Source of the DNA: Tragulus kanchil
Taxonomy: Eukaryota > Chordata > Mammalia > Artiodactyla > Tragulidae
Direction of reading: 5' to 3'
Length of the DNA stretch: 64,000 nt
Assembly: GCA_022376925.1 (NCBI GenBank)
Contig: JAIOJX010000003.1
Coordinates: 37,811,874 to 37,875,873 of the forward strand
Shown: in pieces, positions 45,925-58,415 of the stretch
How positions within the stretch are numbered: position 1 is the stretch's first letter
How the letters are laid out: each line of letters begins with the position of its first letter
The notes under the pieces: model-generated
What the model saw: only the letters and a program-made list of their open reading frames with translations
Database searches by the model: none
Told to the model about the DNA's origin: nothing
Made by a program: the position numbers and the translations under genes

Positions 45925-46124
45925 AAAACTAACTTTCTTGAGCATTTAATATCACAACAATTAATCACCATACAACTTAATTTAAACAGATTCGGGAGCT
46001 CAGGAGGGGAGATTTCATGCCATATGGCAATACCAGAGCCCAACAGGAAGAAGAAAGATTTTCTCTTCTTAACCGGGAAAGGCTCAGCCAATGAACAACT
46101 CAGTCATTGAAAAAAACCACTATA

Positions 46125-47910
46125 CTTCTAATTCTCAATCCCTCCAATAGATCCTTAGTTTAACAAGACCCTCCCCACGACCACTTACTTCTTTTATCTA
46201 TGAAAGAGTCCTCTTCTGCTTGTTACCAGAGACTTGCACATAGCTTGCCATGGTTGCAAACCCTGAATTGCAATTTTTTGTTGATCCTAAATAAACCCAT
46301 TTTTGTCAGATAAATAATTGCAACTCTATTTGTTTTAGGTAAATATTGCATTCCACTCAATAGTGCTAAGTACTTTAAAAGCATTATCTCTCTACTACTC
46401 AAAACAGTTCTGTGAAATCAATATTGTTTTTATTGATATTATAGATGCAGTACATTGGTTCAGTTATGATAGCTTGTAACTGGTAAATAGTCAAGAATCC
46501 ATCTGAATGAAGGTTTTATTATGAAGCTTTTCTATGGCTATGTTTAATTGTAATTTGTCTTTGTGAAAGTTAGAGATAGTGTCTATCTTTGCAGCAATTT
46601 CCTTGTATGTTTGAGTGTTCTAAAACATACTTTTATTGTTGGCTTACTGCAATAATTTGTAACGGCTTTCATACTGGGCCTGTGGAGAAGTCCAGTAATT
46701 GAACAAAAGGGCGCTTTAGGTTTTTCTCTTTTCAGGAAAAGAATTCTCGAAACGTTATTCATCATTTGTCAAAACAGTCACCACACGTCTCTTCTCTTTT
46801 TAACTGTATTTTACGAGGATGTAGCTAGAAAAAAATGAACCTACAACAAAAGGCACTGAGTTATAGTATGTCCTCTTCCAATCGGTATCAACACATCTAA
46901 CTTGACCAACTTGCAACTCTTGGTAAGTTGTCATTTAAGTGTCTATACAGAGGCTTCAAGTTAGAGCCCTATAATCATCGACTGTGTTTATTGCCATCAC
47001 TATCATCTTGCAGATCAGGCCCTTTTTTCACAGAAAGCAGGCAAACAGTTGTGGGACTGAAATACAAAAGAATAAAGTCCTACTGAATGACTTCGTGTGC
47101 GTATCACTTTGCACATACCTAGCATAAACCTGTAGGCCCTCGTCAGCTTTATTTATTTATTTATTTTTTGACTCACTAAGCACAGCATGTTTATATTTTT
47201 AACACCTTATCAGTTTTATAATTAGCCAATATAATAGTAATTTGTATCTTAGAATGTTCCACAGTCTTACAGGGAAGATGGGATAAGTCCAGAAGTAAAT
47301 AAGATTCAAACACTTTCTAACTAATTGGGACATAAAATTCTATTTTCATGAACCTACGGGTTTTGTCCACTTGATCCATTTCCCCCATGAAACCAGAAGA
47401 CATTCCCCGATGTTTGCTGAGGCTTTGTAGGATAAAATAATGAGAATACCTTAAATGTGTAGGAATCATTTTATAAATTACCAAATCATCATCATGAACA
47501 ATAAAGCTTTGTTTAGCATTTAAGAATAGCATTTCTCAGTGTGTGTGAGTGACTGTCAGAAAACATTGGCCACTTGCTCTAGAATAACTTGAGGCATTTT
47601 AAGAGGTGTATTTGTTGAAGAAATTTGTTGAAGGGTTTTTAAATTAAGCTTCCAGTTTTAAATAATTTAACCTTTAAAATTTTTCTTTATATGAAAAATA
47701 GCTACTCCTACTTTTATTGTCTTATTTCATAGAAGATATAGATGTGTTTGACCTCTCCATTTGCTGTCCTTTTCTCCTAACTATGTTAATGTAAATACAG
47801 GTGAAACCATATTTATGGACCATGCTTAGGTTATGGTGCAAATGTTGGTGTTTAAAGTTTAGAAACTATTTTCTTAGAAAAGAAGTTCAGGGTCACTTGC
47901 TGCTGAATAA
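46125..47910. other. Mostly unassigned single-copy sequence
   Basis: Apart from the MIR-like part at 46355-46460 and a TTTA run at 47148-47165, nothing is recognised. No supported exon. Confidence 0.5.
46355..46460 (+). mobile_element. MIR-like remnant
   Basis: 'gtgctaagtactttaaaagc', 'attatctctctactactca', 'gttctgtgaaatcaatatt' and 'gatattatagatgcag' follow the MIR 3' core. Confidence 0.5.
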
Positions 47911-47919
47911 CCCAAGATG

Positions 47920-48184
47920 TTTGTTGTTCAATCACTAAGTCGTCTCTAACTCTTTACAACCCCATAGACTGCAGCATACCAGACTTCTTTGTGTGTTCCA
48001 TTTCTCCTGGAGTTTGTTCAGATTCATGTCCACTAAATCCGTGATGCTATCCAACCATCTCATCCTCTGTCGCGACCTCATCCTTTTACCTTCAATCTTT
48101 CCAGCATCAGGGTCTTTTCTAATGAATTGGCTCTTTGCATCAGGTGGCCAGAGTTTTAGAGATTCAGCTTCAACAGTCTTTAGG
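47920..48184 (-). mobile_element. BovB LINE 3' end
   Basis: Minus strand 3' end of BovB: 'atgtccactaaatccgtgat', 'catctcatcctctgtcgcg', 'ccagcatcagggtcttttct', 'gctctttgcatcaggtggcc'. Confidence 0.88.
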
Positions 48185-48956
48185 AGAACAGATGAGTGAT
48201 TTTTACAGACACTAGAATCAGGAGAAAAGGCTTGCTGCTTTGCTCTTGAGCTCAGAGCTGTGACGGATTACAGAGAGAGCATCCCAGCCACTACTTGTTA
48301 GCATGAGTCCTTCTCCACTAAGTGACTCTCTGCTAAGACAATGCTGTCCAGGGCAAGGTCAAAACGCTCTGAGGCTCTGCCAGGGGCCCTACCAGACCAA
48401 TTCCCTTCCACCACATCCCTGGAGGGCAGGATTCTGGAATGTACCATGCATAAGATAGGGCTACTCCAAAACAGAAGACACAGAAATGATATTCTGAAAA
48501 CAGAGAATTGTTTTATTTAACTGCTGCCCTAGTGCCTCTCTGATTTATGAGGACTCAATATTTCTAGAATGATTAATCAATCAAATTTTCTAATTAAATT
48601 AATCAACACAATCGTAAACAGAATCTTCTGTGTTTCTATTTTTGCTAATAACAGAGAGACCGATAATTTTGGCTGAATCAATCAATATCATCAAATTGAA
48701 CTGTAACGATTATCATTCAGTAGATGTATGGGCAGGATGGTATATTCCTAATCTTCTTTTGAATCAGTGAAAGCAGCTTCCTTCACTCAATAGTGTCCTT
48801 TTTTTGAGGATATATTATGTAGTCATCCAGTCAACAGAGAAACTCTGTAGAAGACTGAATGTGACCTATACGTGAATTTATGTGCATTTTTATTTTTAAT
48901 TAAAAATTTTCTTCTTAAAATTGAGATAGCATTTATGTACAGCACTAATCACATTT
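48185..48956. other. Single-copy AT-rich sequence, possible regulatory element
   Basis: Includes a dense group of homeodomain-type sites at 48571-48605 and 48675-48691. Repeated at 49284-50056. No coding potential. Confidence 0.45.
48571..48691. promoter_or_regulatory. Candidate homeodomain-site cluster
   Basis: 'attaatcaatcaa', 'aattaaattaatcaa' and 'gaatcaatcaatatcat' put at least six TAAT/ATCAATCA motifs in about 120 bases. Such clusters occur in developmental enhancers bound by HOX/PBX/MEIS factors, but AT-rich DNA gives them by chance as well. Confidence 0.25.
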
Positions 48957-49056
48957 AAGGGCTCCCTGGTAGCTGAGATAGTAAAGAATTTATCTGCAGT
49001 GCAAAAGACATGGCTGAAATTCCTGGAATAGGAGGATCTCACGGAGAAGGGAATGG
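48957..49056 (+). mobile_element. Bov-tA SINE cut by junction
   Basis: Head half only. The full element is at 50057-50262. Confidence 0.82.
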
Positions 49057-49065
49057 CCCAAGATG

Positions 49066-49283
49066 TTTGTTGTTCAATCACTAAGTCGTCATCCCTCTGT
49101 CGACGGATTCCGGGTTTCAGATTCATGTCCACTAAATCCGTGATGCTATCCAACCATCTCATCCTCTGTCGCGACCTCATCCTTTTACCTTCAATCTTTC
49201 CAGCATCAGGGTCTTTTCTAATGAATTGGCTCTTTGCATCAGGTGGCCAGAGTTTTAGAGATTCAGCTTCAACAGTCTTTAGG
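49066..49283 (-). mobile_element. BovB LINE 3' end, damaged duplicate
   Basis: Copy of 47920-48184 missing about 47 bases next to the junction. Confidence 0.87.
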
Positions 49284-50056
49284 AGAACAGATGAGTGTTT
49301 TTTACAGACACTAGAATCAGGAGAAAAGGCTTGCTGCTTTGCTCTTGAGCTCAGAGCTGTGACGGATTACAGAGAGAGCATCCCAGCCACTACTTGTTAG
49401 CATGAGTCCTTCTCCACTAAGTGACTCTCTGCTAAGACAATGCTGTCCAGGGCAAGGTCAAAACGCTCTGAGGCTCTGCCAGGGGCCCTACCAGACCAAT
49501 TCCCTTCCACCACATCCCTGGAGGGCAGGATTCTGGAATGTACCATGCATAAGATAGGGCTACTCCAAAACAGAAGACACAGAAATGATATTCTGAAAAC
49601 AGAGAATTGTTTTATTTAACTGCTGCCCTAGTGCCTCTCTGATTTATGAGGACTCAATATTTCTAGAATGATTAATCAATCAAATTTTCTAATTAAATTA
49701 ATCAACACAATCGTAAACAGAATCTTCTGTGTTTCTATTTTTGCTAATAACAGAGAGACCGATAATTTTGGCTGAATCAATCAATATCATCAAATTGAAC
49801 TGTAACGATTATCATTCAGTAGATGTATGGGCAGGATGGTATATTCCTAATCTTCTTTTGAATCAGTGAAAGCAGCTTCCTTCACTCAATAGTGTCCTTT
49901 TTTTGAGGATATATTATGTAGTCATCCAGTCAACAGAGAAACTCTGTAGAAGACTGAATGTGACCTATACGTGAATTTATGTGCATTTTTATTTTTAATT
50001 AAAAATTTTCTTCTTAAAATTGAGATAGCATTTATGTACAGCACTAATCACATTTA

Positions 50057-50262
50057 AGGGCTCCCCTGGTAGCTGAGATAGTAAAGAATTTATCTGCAGT
50101 GCAAAAGACATGGCTGAAATTCCTGGAATAGGAGGATCTCACGGAGAAGGGAATGGCTACCCACTCCAGTATTCTTGCCTGCAGAATTCCATGGACAGAG
50201 GAGCCTGATGAGCTATAGTCCATGAGGTCACAAAGAGTCAGACTGAGAAGCTAACATTTTTG
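50057..50262 (+). mobile_element. Bov-tA SINE, complete
   Basis: 'gggctcccctggtagctgag', 'gaatggctacccactccag', 'catggacagaggagcctgat', 'catgaggtcacaaagagtca'. Confidence 0.88.
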
Positions 50263-51330
50263 CTTTCATAAACATTGAAGGTGTGCAGCCTGACTTGACT
50301 TACATACATCATGCAGTGATGATTACAAGAAGTTTCGTGAACATCCATCATCTCATATAGATACAAAATTAAAGAAAAACATATTTTTCTACATGATGAG
50401 AACTCTTAGGATTTATACTCTTAACAACTTTCAAATACAACCCACAGCAGTGTTATATTAATCATGTTGTACATTACATCCCCAGCACTTATTTATGTTA
50501 TTAAGGGAAGTTTGTACCTTTGGATCACCTTTATCCAATTCCCCATCTCCCTACCCTACCTCTGGAAACCACAAATGTGGTCTCTCTTTTTGTGAATTTG
50601 TTAGATTTATAATTGACCTATAACACTATGTTAGTCCCTATGTTACAAACAGGTCACCATGGTGTCAATGACTGTCTCTTGCCATGCCAAGATATTACAG
50701 TATTTTTGACTATATTCCCATGTTGTACATTTCATCCCATTAACAAATTTGTTTTCTAACTGGAAGCTTGTATCTCTTAATCTGCCTCACTTATTTCACT
50801 CATCCACCTCACCTACCTCATTGGAGACTACTTGCTTACTCTCTGTATCTGTGGCTCTATTGCTGTTTTGTTAATTGATTTATTTTTTATATTTCACATA
50901 TCAAAAACATCTTATTGTGTTTGTAGGTTTCTTTATTCACTCTTCTACCAGTGGAAACTTTGTCTGGCCATTGCAAATAATGCTGCCATGAACATAGAGG
51001 TGCACATATCTCTTCCAATTAATGTTTCTATTTTCTTCAGAAAAATATCCAGAAATGGAATTCCTAGATTATACAGTAGTTCTATTTTTAAATTTTGAGG
51101 AAATGTCATACTGTTTTCCATTGTGGATTCACCAATTTACATTTTCCCCAGCAAAGGATGAGGGTTTCCTTTTCTCCACATCCTCACCAACACTTATAAT
51201 TTGTTGTTTTTTTGTTGTTGTTAATATCTATTCTGACAGATGTAACATGGCATCTCGCTGTAGTTTTAATTTGCATTTCCCTAGTGATTTGGATGTTCAG
51301 CATTTTTTATGTGTCTGTTTGCCATCCATA
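50263..51330 (-). mobile_element. L1 LINE 3' region
   Basis: About 1 kb of antisense L1: 'gccattgcaaataatgctgc', 'catgaacatagaggtgcaca', 'agaaatggaattcctagat', 'atactgttttccattgtgga', 'cttttctccacatcctcacc', 'aatttgcatttccctagtga'. The plus-strand frames here are not genes. Confidence 0.85.
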
Positions 51331-51837
51331 CATTCCTTGGGAAAATGTCTATTGGGGTCTCTGTGTATAGTTTTTAAAATCAAGCGCATGATCATTTTGC
51401 TTCATGAAAGTGGAATTGTCAGGACACTGTTTTCCAGGTAACTGAGGTTTCTTGTAATTTGAATTCAAATTGCTCAAAATTTCCTTATGTTTCCTTTTGT
51501 TCTGGACGGTTTAGACATTCCAGTGAATATTTAAAGCATTCTGATCCTTATGAATCAAAAGCACCTTATGATGTGTGTCCCCGGGGCACTGAGCTATAAA
51601 GCCAGGATCATTGTCTCACCCATAAGTGGTAACTAAAGTAGTTTGATCCTAGTTAAAGGTCTTTTGGAAGGAATTGAATTGAAAAGTAAATGGGCCTAAG
51701 CACTCTGAAAGTAGATGACACAAGACAGCTTGACAACAAAGGACAGATGAAAAGACAAGCAAACTGATTTTGCTTCCTACCAGGGAAGACATTTGGCATT
51801 TTCTCTTTAAAAGGCTCTTTGTGACCATTAATTAGCT
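51331..51837. other. Unassigned sequence
   Basis: No feature recognised. Confidence 0.45.
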
Positions 51838-51985
51838 AATCCTAACAATCTCCTGGCAGAATACATCAGTGTTATTATCACTGGCTACAGATACAAAACA
51901 TGAAATACTGTAAGATTAAGGGGCTTCAGCAAGAATTGAAAGCTAATGAAACGGCACAGTAAGAATGAGAACTGAGTCTCTGTTG
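51838..51985 (+). mobile_element. MIR-like remnant
   Basis: 'aatcctaacaatctcctgg', 'gttattatcactggctacag', 'aggggcttcagcaagaatt', 'gaatgagaactgagtctct' follow the MIR consensus order. Confidence 0.5.
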
Positions 51986-52293
51986 GGCAATTCTATTCAG
52001 AGCCCACCAGGCCAGAGTCTCCATAGTGTAGCCAACATACTGCTCTGTGATTACAGAAGGACACCCTAAGGAATGCCCAGCTCTGATAAGAAAAGAGCAG
52101 CAGAACACTAGTTTGAAGATTGAATGAAATATGGAAATCAATGAGACATGAAGATGGTATTTTTGCCTCAGACCTCCACAGAAAGAAAGATAAGGTTAAT
52201 TTTATTTAAACACTAAAGAAAATTTTCCATTGGCTTTTGTAAGGGACTTTACATATATCACCTTACAATAAAAAAGAAGTAGAGAGGGACTGA
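51986..52293. other. Unassigned sequence
   Basis: No feature recognised. Confidence 0.45.
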
Positions 52294-52490
52294 AGGCTTC
52301 CCTGGTGGCCCAGTGGTAAAGAATCTGCCTGCCAACGTAGGAGACACAGGTTCAATCCCTGGGTCAGGAAGATCCCCTGGAGAAGGAAAGGACAACCTGC
52401 TCCAGAATTCTTGCCTGGGGAATCCCATGGACAGAGGAGCCTGGTGGGCTACAGTTTAGGGGTTGCAAAAGAATCACACACGACTTAATG
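52294..52490 (+). mobile_element. Bov-tA SINE
   Basis: 'aggcttccctggtggcccag', 'ggttcaatccctgggtcagg', 'gaattcttgcctggggaatc', 'gagcctggtgggctacagt'. Well preserved, so fairly young. Confidence 0.92.
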
Positions 52491-52719
52491 ACTACCCAAC
52501 CACAACAAGGGAACAAAGCTTTTGTGTTTTGAACTGAAATTTTATGTAAGTAGAAATACTTTTTGACTGTAGTATTGAAAAGTTCTCTTCTGAGAGTCAC
52601 CAAGTTTTCCTACTTATATTATCTTGGGATAGGGAGTCCCTTAGAAGAGAAATTAGACTCATAACATACATCTGCATCAAAAGAAATTCCAGAGGTATTA
52701 TATATTTAAATGAAAAAAG
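52491..52719. other. Unassigned sequence
   Basis: No feature recognised. Confidence 0.45.
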
Positions 52720-53560
52720 AAAAGGACTGAAGAAAAGTACATATAACTAAATGATTGGGGGATGAAAAGTATTACTTGTCACATAGATATTCATAGATAC
52801 CTATGGGAAACAATATATTTTCTATGTAAACATAGGAAGCACAGCAAATAAAATTAAGACAAATAATTACTTGGATATGTATAGGGATGGAGGATTAGCT
52901 AAAGCTATGGTGCTAATCAATTTGCAATATATAAACATATCAAGTTCTTTGTACACTTTACACTTATACAGTTAATCTCAATACAGCTGAGGAAAAGGTA
53001 TAAAACAAAATATTTTAAAGGAAAAAACTTGGAGAAGCATTTTCAGTATATCATGAATATCATTAATGGATTGACATCATTAATATATAGGGTTCCTAAA
53101 AATCAATAAGATTGATGAATATCCAATAGAAAGTTGGACAAATAAAATATATAACAAAAGAGGAAATGTAATTGCCTGGTAAATTTTTAAATGCCCAATC
53201 TCATGAGTAATCAAAGAAAAAATTATTAAAATATACAATAATTAGATTGACAGAAAAGAAAAATAGTACTACTACCTAGTGCTAGCATGCATTTAAATAA
53301 AAGATCTGTCTTATAAATTGAATTGGTATTAGTAACAGGTATCTAGAGAGTAATATAGCAATACATATTGAAAGCTCTAAAAATATGCATACTTTTTGGC
53401 ACAGCTATGTTATTGAAATTATATATCTTGAGAGAAAAATCATTAAACACAGATCCAAGTCTAAGAGCGTTTAATCCACAGTGTCCATAATATCCCAGAT
53501 AATGGAAACAATAATAATTGACTGACTAAATTATACATTGTGTAATACTATATATAGACA
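52720..53560 (+). mobile_element. L1M-like 3' region
   Basis: A-rich sequence with the flavour of an old L1 3' end: 'cccaatctcatgagtaatc', 'gagagtaatatagcaataca', 'tccataatatcccagataat', 'ggaaacaataataattgact', 'cattgtgtaatactatatat'. Heavily diverged. Confidence 0.5.
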
Positions 53561-53564
53561 TTGC

Positions 53565-53750
53565 TGTGTATCAGTCTCTTTTGTGACCCTATGGACTGCA
53601 GTCCGCCAGACTCATCTGTCCATAGGAATTTTCGGGCAAGAATACTAAAGTGGGTTGCTGTTTCCTTCTCCAGGGGATCTTCCTGAATCAGAGACTCATG
53701 TCTCTTACATTTCACGTGGATTCTTTACCTCTGAGCCACTGGGGAAGCTC
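53565..53750 (-). mobile_element. Bov-tA SINE
   Basis: 'cagtctcttttgtgacccta', 'gactgcagtccgccagact', 'agaatactaaagtgggttgc', 'ctctgagccactggggaagc'. Confidence 0.87.
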
Positions 53751-54245
53751 CAGTTAGAACTAAATAAATGATAAGAAGAAAGAGGTGGAGGAGAAGGTGG
53801 AGGAAAGAGAGGAGGACATGGAGGATGAGAGACTGCCATACACAGGCCCAGAATTCTGTTATTCAGTGGTTGCAGACTTTATTCATTTAAGTTCTGAAAT
53901 CAACCATTCAAATATTACTGTAAGCCGTCAATGACATATTTGAAGCTTAGCAATCTTCCAGAATTTCCAGAACTATTTTCGGGTTAAGGATCACAGTTAC
54001 CTTATGGGGTACAGAGTTAAGTCTGTAAGATCTCCACATTTTCAGATTTCTGTAGTGTTTTGCTTTGGCAACAAAGACAACAATAAAACATGTTTTGAAG
54101 TTACAAAAAAAGTAGAACTCAAACCCTTAGGAAAAATTGAAAATGTATGAGGCGAGAAGTAATGGAAATAACCAATATGAATGACATGACATGTTATTTA
54201 GCAACAGACTAGAGTGCAGTGGCATTCTCTTATTCTCTGGGTCAA

Positions 54246-54260
54246 AGCGTGTGTATGTGT

Positions 54261-54302
<42 letters not shown>

Positions 54303-54318
54303 ACACACGTGTGTGTCT
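54246..54318. repeat. (TG)n/(CA)n microsatellite
   Basis: About 25 TG units with two interruptions, then 'acacacacgtgtgtgtc'. The duplicate at 55408-55474 is two units shorter. Confidence 0.95.
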
Positions 54319-54499
54319 AAATGAGTCCTGTTCACAATAGGGTCAAAATTTTAATCTCTACAGCTGAATGATTAACATAATCCTGGAGAAAGAAATGTGG
54401 ATTTCTTTTTGGATACAATGAAATAAGAAAAGTGTTAATTATGCTTTTTTTGTGGTCACTGATATTAAAGTTTGTGTTTTTATCTATTTATTCCTAAAA

Positions 54500-54605
54500 A
54501 TTCTCAGTAAAGAGTTCCCATTCTCATAACCCAGAAACCTGGCCTCATCATATACTTCCTAACAACATCCACTTGATCACCTTTCCTTTCTCCACCTGTC
54601 TGATC
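54500..54605 (+). mobile_element. L2-like fragment
   Basis: 'cataacccagaaacctggcc', 'tcatcatatacttcctaaca', 'ttgatcacctttcctttct' recall the L2 3' region. Also at 55660-55762. Confidence 0.45.
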
Positions 54606-54726
54606 CCTTAAAACTCTCAATAAGTCTAGCGTTTAATCCACGTGTCCATAATATCCCAGATAATGGAAACAATAATAATTGACTGACTAAATCATACATT
54701 GTGTAATACTATATATAGACATTGCT

Positions 54727-54912
54727 GTGTATCAGTCTCTTTTGTGACCCTATGGACTGCAGTCCGCCAGACTCATCTGTCCATAGGAATTTTCGGGCAA
54801 GAATACTAAAGTGGGTTGCTGTTTCCTTCTCCAGGGGATCTTCCTGAATCAGAGACTCATGTCTCTTACATTTCACGTGGATTCTTTACCTCTGAGCCAC
54901 TGGGGAAGCTCC
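54727..54912 (-). mobile_element. Bov-tA SINE, duplicate of 53565-53750
   Basis: Second copy inside duplication 15. Confidence 0.87.
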
Positions 54913-55407
54913 AGTTAGAACTAAATAAATGATAAGAAGAAAGAGGTGGAGGAGAAGGTGGAGGAAAGAGAGGAGGACATGGAGGATGAGAGACTGCCAT
55001 ACACAGGCCCAGAATTCTGTTATTCAGTGGTTGCAGACTTTTTTCATTTAAGTTCTGAAATCAACCATTCAAATATTACTGTAAGCCGTCAATGACATAT
55101 TTGAAGCTTAGCAATCTTCCAGAATTTCCAGAACTATTTTCGGGTTAAGGATCACAGTTACCTTATGGGGTACAGAGTTAAGTCTGTAAGATCTCCACAT
55201 TTTCAGATTTCTGTAGTGTTTTGCTTTGGCAACAAAGACAACAATAAAACATGTTTTGAAGTTACAAAAAAAGTAGAACTCAAACCCTTAGGAAAAATTG
55301 AAAATGTATGAGGCGAGAAGTAATGGAAATAACCAATATGAATGACATGACATGTTATTTAGCAACAGACTAGAGTGCAGTGGCATTCTCTTATTCTCTG
55401 GGTCAAA

Positions 55408-55421
55408 GCGTGTGTATGTGT

Positions 55422-55459
<38 letters not shown>

Positions 55460-55474
55460 ACACACGTGTGTGTC
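55408..55474. repeat. (TG)n/(CA)n microsatellite, duplicate
   Basis: Shorter copy of 54246-54318. Confidence 0.95.
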
Positions 55475-55762
55475 TAAATGAGTCCTGTTCACAATAGGGT
55501 CAAAATTTTAATCTCTACAGCTGAATGATTAACATAATCCTGGAGAAAGAAATGTGGATTTCTTTTTGGATACAATGAAATAAGAAAAGTGTTAATTATG
55601 CTTTTTTTGTGGTCACTGATATTAAAGTTTGTGTTTTTATCTATTTATTCCTAAAAATTCTCAGTAAAGAGTTCCCATTCTCATAACCCAGAAACCTGGC
55701 CTCATCATATACTTCCTAACAACATCCACTTGATCACCTTTCCTTTCTCCACCTGTCTGATC

Positions 55763-56391
55763 ACACAGTTAAGAGCTTAACACACTGTAACTGATGCTTT
55801 CTTGTTCTTTTTCAAGGCTCATTTCTCTCATCATTCATTAGGCCTAGAAGTCTAATGATGGAGGAAAAACCTCCTGCTTTCCGAGTGAAGGGGTTTTGAC
55901 ACCCTTTCAACCTCTCTCTGCCCCCTTATTCAGTCTATTTCTGCCTGAGTTACCTTGAGTGGTATTTCTGTTTGGAACCATCTGGGCAAGCTGTATTCTC
56001 TTCTGTGCGTATTCTCTAGGGAGTTGGATGCCTGCAGTGCACGTTAATTTTGCTGCTACTCCTAAGGGAAATGGTTCTTCTTCATGGAAGCTTCTAAAAT
56101 CTTCTGTTGACTTGACAAGGTGGTTAAATATAAAGAATTCTGGAGTTTAGGATTAGAAAACCCTCTTTCTTAACAGACCTGAAGGCATGCCTTCTAATCT
56201 CTCTTCTATTAGCAGTAAAACAGAAATTGTGCTTTATAACCTGAGTAGGGAAGGGAGATGCTATCGATTGTGACCATCACAGACCCTAATGCCCAGCATA
56301 AATCTTAGTGTAATTTCTATTCCCCTGGACATTTATAGATTTTAGATTATTTATAAATCTTTCTCTATGTTTCCCTTCCCACACAAGGCTC
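55763..56391. other. Unassigned sequence
   Basis: No family recognised. The 63-codon frame at 55959-56150 matches nothing familiar. Confidence 0.45.
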
Positions 56392-56759
56392 ATGCTTTCT
56401 CTTGTTTCCCTTCTCCACTATATGAGGATGCATGTGTGGATATCCTTATGACATCATGTGCATGTAGGCATGTAAACATTTCTGTCTAGTTCCCTATGCA
56501 TCCTGCTTTCCTTATTATTTCTCTGGGTTCTTTGCTTGCTTTCTTCTTTCAGTGGCAACTCCAGACTGATTTTTATCAGTCTTGCCAAACTGTGACTCCC
56601 GTTTTCCTCTATATTAGCTGTGGATTCCTGCTCAAAATCAGTGTTTAATGACTAGTACAAATAGAAGAGATGTTAGTAAATAAGGAACAAGAAAGAATAT
56701 AACATCAAAAATTAAGTAGGAAGATAAAGGTATTATTTTAAATTACTAATAAATATATA

Positions 56760-57240
56760 TCTTAGTCAATAAATGGATTGGGGCCACCCGAGTAGACATC
56801 TGGAAAAAAATTGGGGTTTTTACACCACATTTCACACAAAATAAATGAAGACAAATTACATAATTAAAATAATACATTAAATTATATATATATATGATAA
56901 AAATAAACAAAGCAATGAAACATCAAATTTCTCAAATGAAAGAAGATATGTAAAATCTTAAATTGAAAAAACCCTAAGTATGATACAAAGCTCAGAAACT
57001 GTAAAGGAAGAGATTTTCTGCATTTAATTGTAATAAGACAATTTAAAAGCTATACATAGTAAAAGGTCTTGACTGATAGCAAGTGGGCAATATTTTTCAA
57101 AATAACATGTCCATATACCCCTTTTACCCAGAAATTCTAGTCCTAAGATTCTTTCCACACATATATACTGATATATGTAAGATATTATGCATTTTTAAAA
57201 ATGAACTGTTTATTTAAACATGTCACTAAATGTTAACATT
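56760..57240 (+). mobile_element. L1M-like fragment
   Basis: 'aagtgggcaatatttttca' and 'acccagaaattctagtccta' in order resemble an old L1 3' region. A short TA run lies at 56883-56895. Repeated at 57913-58392. Confidence 0.45.
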
Positions 57241-57262
57241 CCTTTCAGCATGGGCTATACAT

Positions 57263-57500
57263 ATGGTTGGCCTTTGAACAACATGGGTTTGAACTGCAAG
57301 GGTCCTCATATGTGTGGAGTATTTTTTCAGTAAAAACATACTCTAGTGCTACACAGTCTGAGCTTGGTTGAATCCACAGATGCACAACCATAGACATAAA
57401 GGAAATGTGGCTGTAGAGGGCTGACTCTAAAGTTATACTCAGAGTTCAACTGTGTGGGGGTCACTGCCTTTATCCCCATGCTATACAAGTACAAAATACT
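57263..57500 (+). mobile_element. Tigger-type DNA transposon fragment
   Basis: 'gttggcctttgaacaacatg', 'ggtttgaactgcaagggtcc', then 'agttatactcagagttcaac' and 'tgtgtgggggtcactgcc' fit the ends of a non-autonomous Tigger element with the middle lost. Confidence 0.75.
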
Positions 57501-58415
57501 GCAGATGATAACTTTACTACAAGAGAAGGTTGATTCAATTTAATATGCTTTCTCTTGTTTCCCTTCTCCACTATATGAGGATGCATGTGTGGATATCCTT
57601 ATGACATCATGTGCATGTAGGCATGTAAACATTTCTGTCTAGTTCCCTATGCATCCTGCTTTCCTTATTATTTCTCTGGGTTCTTTGCTTGCTTTCTTCT
57701 TTCAGTGGCAACTCCAGACTGATTTTTATCAGTCTTGCCAAACTGTGACTCCCGTTTTCCTCTATATTAGCTGTGGATTCCTGCTCAAAATCAGTGTTTA
57801 ATGACTAGTACAAATAGAAGAGATGTTAGTAAATAAGGAACAAGAAAGAATATAACATCAAAAATTAAGTAGGAAGATAAAGGTATTATTTTAAATTACT
57901 AATAAATATATATCTTAGTCAATAAATGGATTGGGGCCACCCGAGTAGACATCTGGAAAAAAATTGGGTTTCTACACCACATTTCACACAAAATAAATGA
58001 AGACAAATTACATAATTAAAATAATACATTAAATTATATATATATATGATAAAAATAAACAAAGCAATGAAACATCAAATTTCTCAAATGAAAGAAGATA
58101 TGTAAAATCTTAAATTGAAAAAACCCTAAGTATGATACAAAGCTCAGAAACTGTAAAGGAAGAGATTTTCTGCATTTAATTGTAATAAGACAATTTAAAA
58201 GCTATACATAGTAAAAGGTCTTGACTGATAACAAGTGGGCAATATTTTTCAAAATAACATGTCCATATACCCCTTTTACCCAGAAATTCTAGTCCTAAGA
58301 TTCTTTCCACACATATATACTGATATATGTAAGATATTATGCATTTTTAAAAATGAACTGTTTATTTAAACATGTCACTAAATGTTAACATTCCTTTCAG
58401 CATGGGCTATACATA

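Larger units (their letters stand above)
43988..46124. repeat. Direct duplication 13 (period 1071)
   Basis: Copy A is 43988-45053 and copy B 45059-46124, with about five filler bases. Three single-base differences lie in 44045-44080 against 45116-45151, including 'acaaggt' against 'acatggt'. Confidence 0.97.
47911..50157. repeat. Direct duplication 14 (period 1099-1146)
   Basis: Copy A is 47911-49056 and copy B 49057-50157. The first 60 bases of copy B are scrambled and 47 bases shorter than copy A (49089-49117 against 47944-48018), just right of the junction. The remaining roughly 1040 bases are near-identical. Confidence 0.96.
53467..55762. repeat. Direct duplication 15 (period 1157-1162)
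   Basis: Copy A is 53467-54605 and copy B 54629-55762, with 23 bases of filler (54606-54628). Copy B lacks one base of 'ccacagtgtcc' next to the junction and has two fewer TG units. Two substitutions were also noticed. Confidence 0.97.

Noticed and set aside
50832..51441. Overlapping frames of 88 and 139 codons on the plus strand
   Set aside because: The sequence is antisense L1 3' region, so the frames are accidental.
52294..52370. tRNA gene candidate in SINE heads here and elsewhere
   Set aside because: The heads carry A/B-box-like motifs but lack an intact cloverleaf and continue into Bov-tA or CHR bodies.
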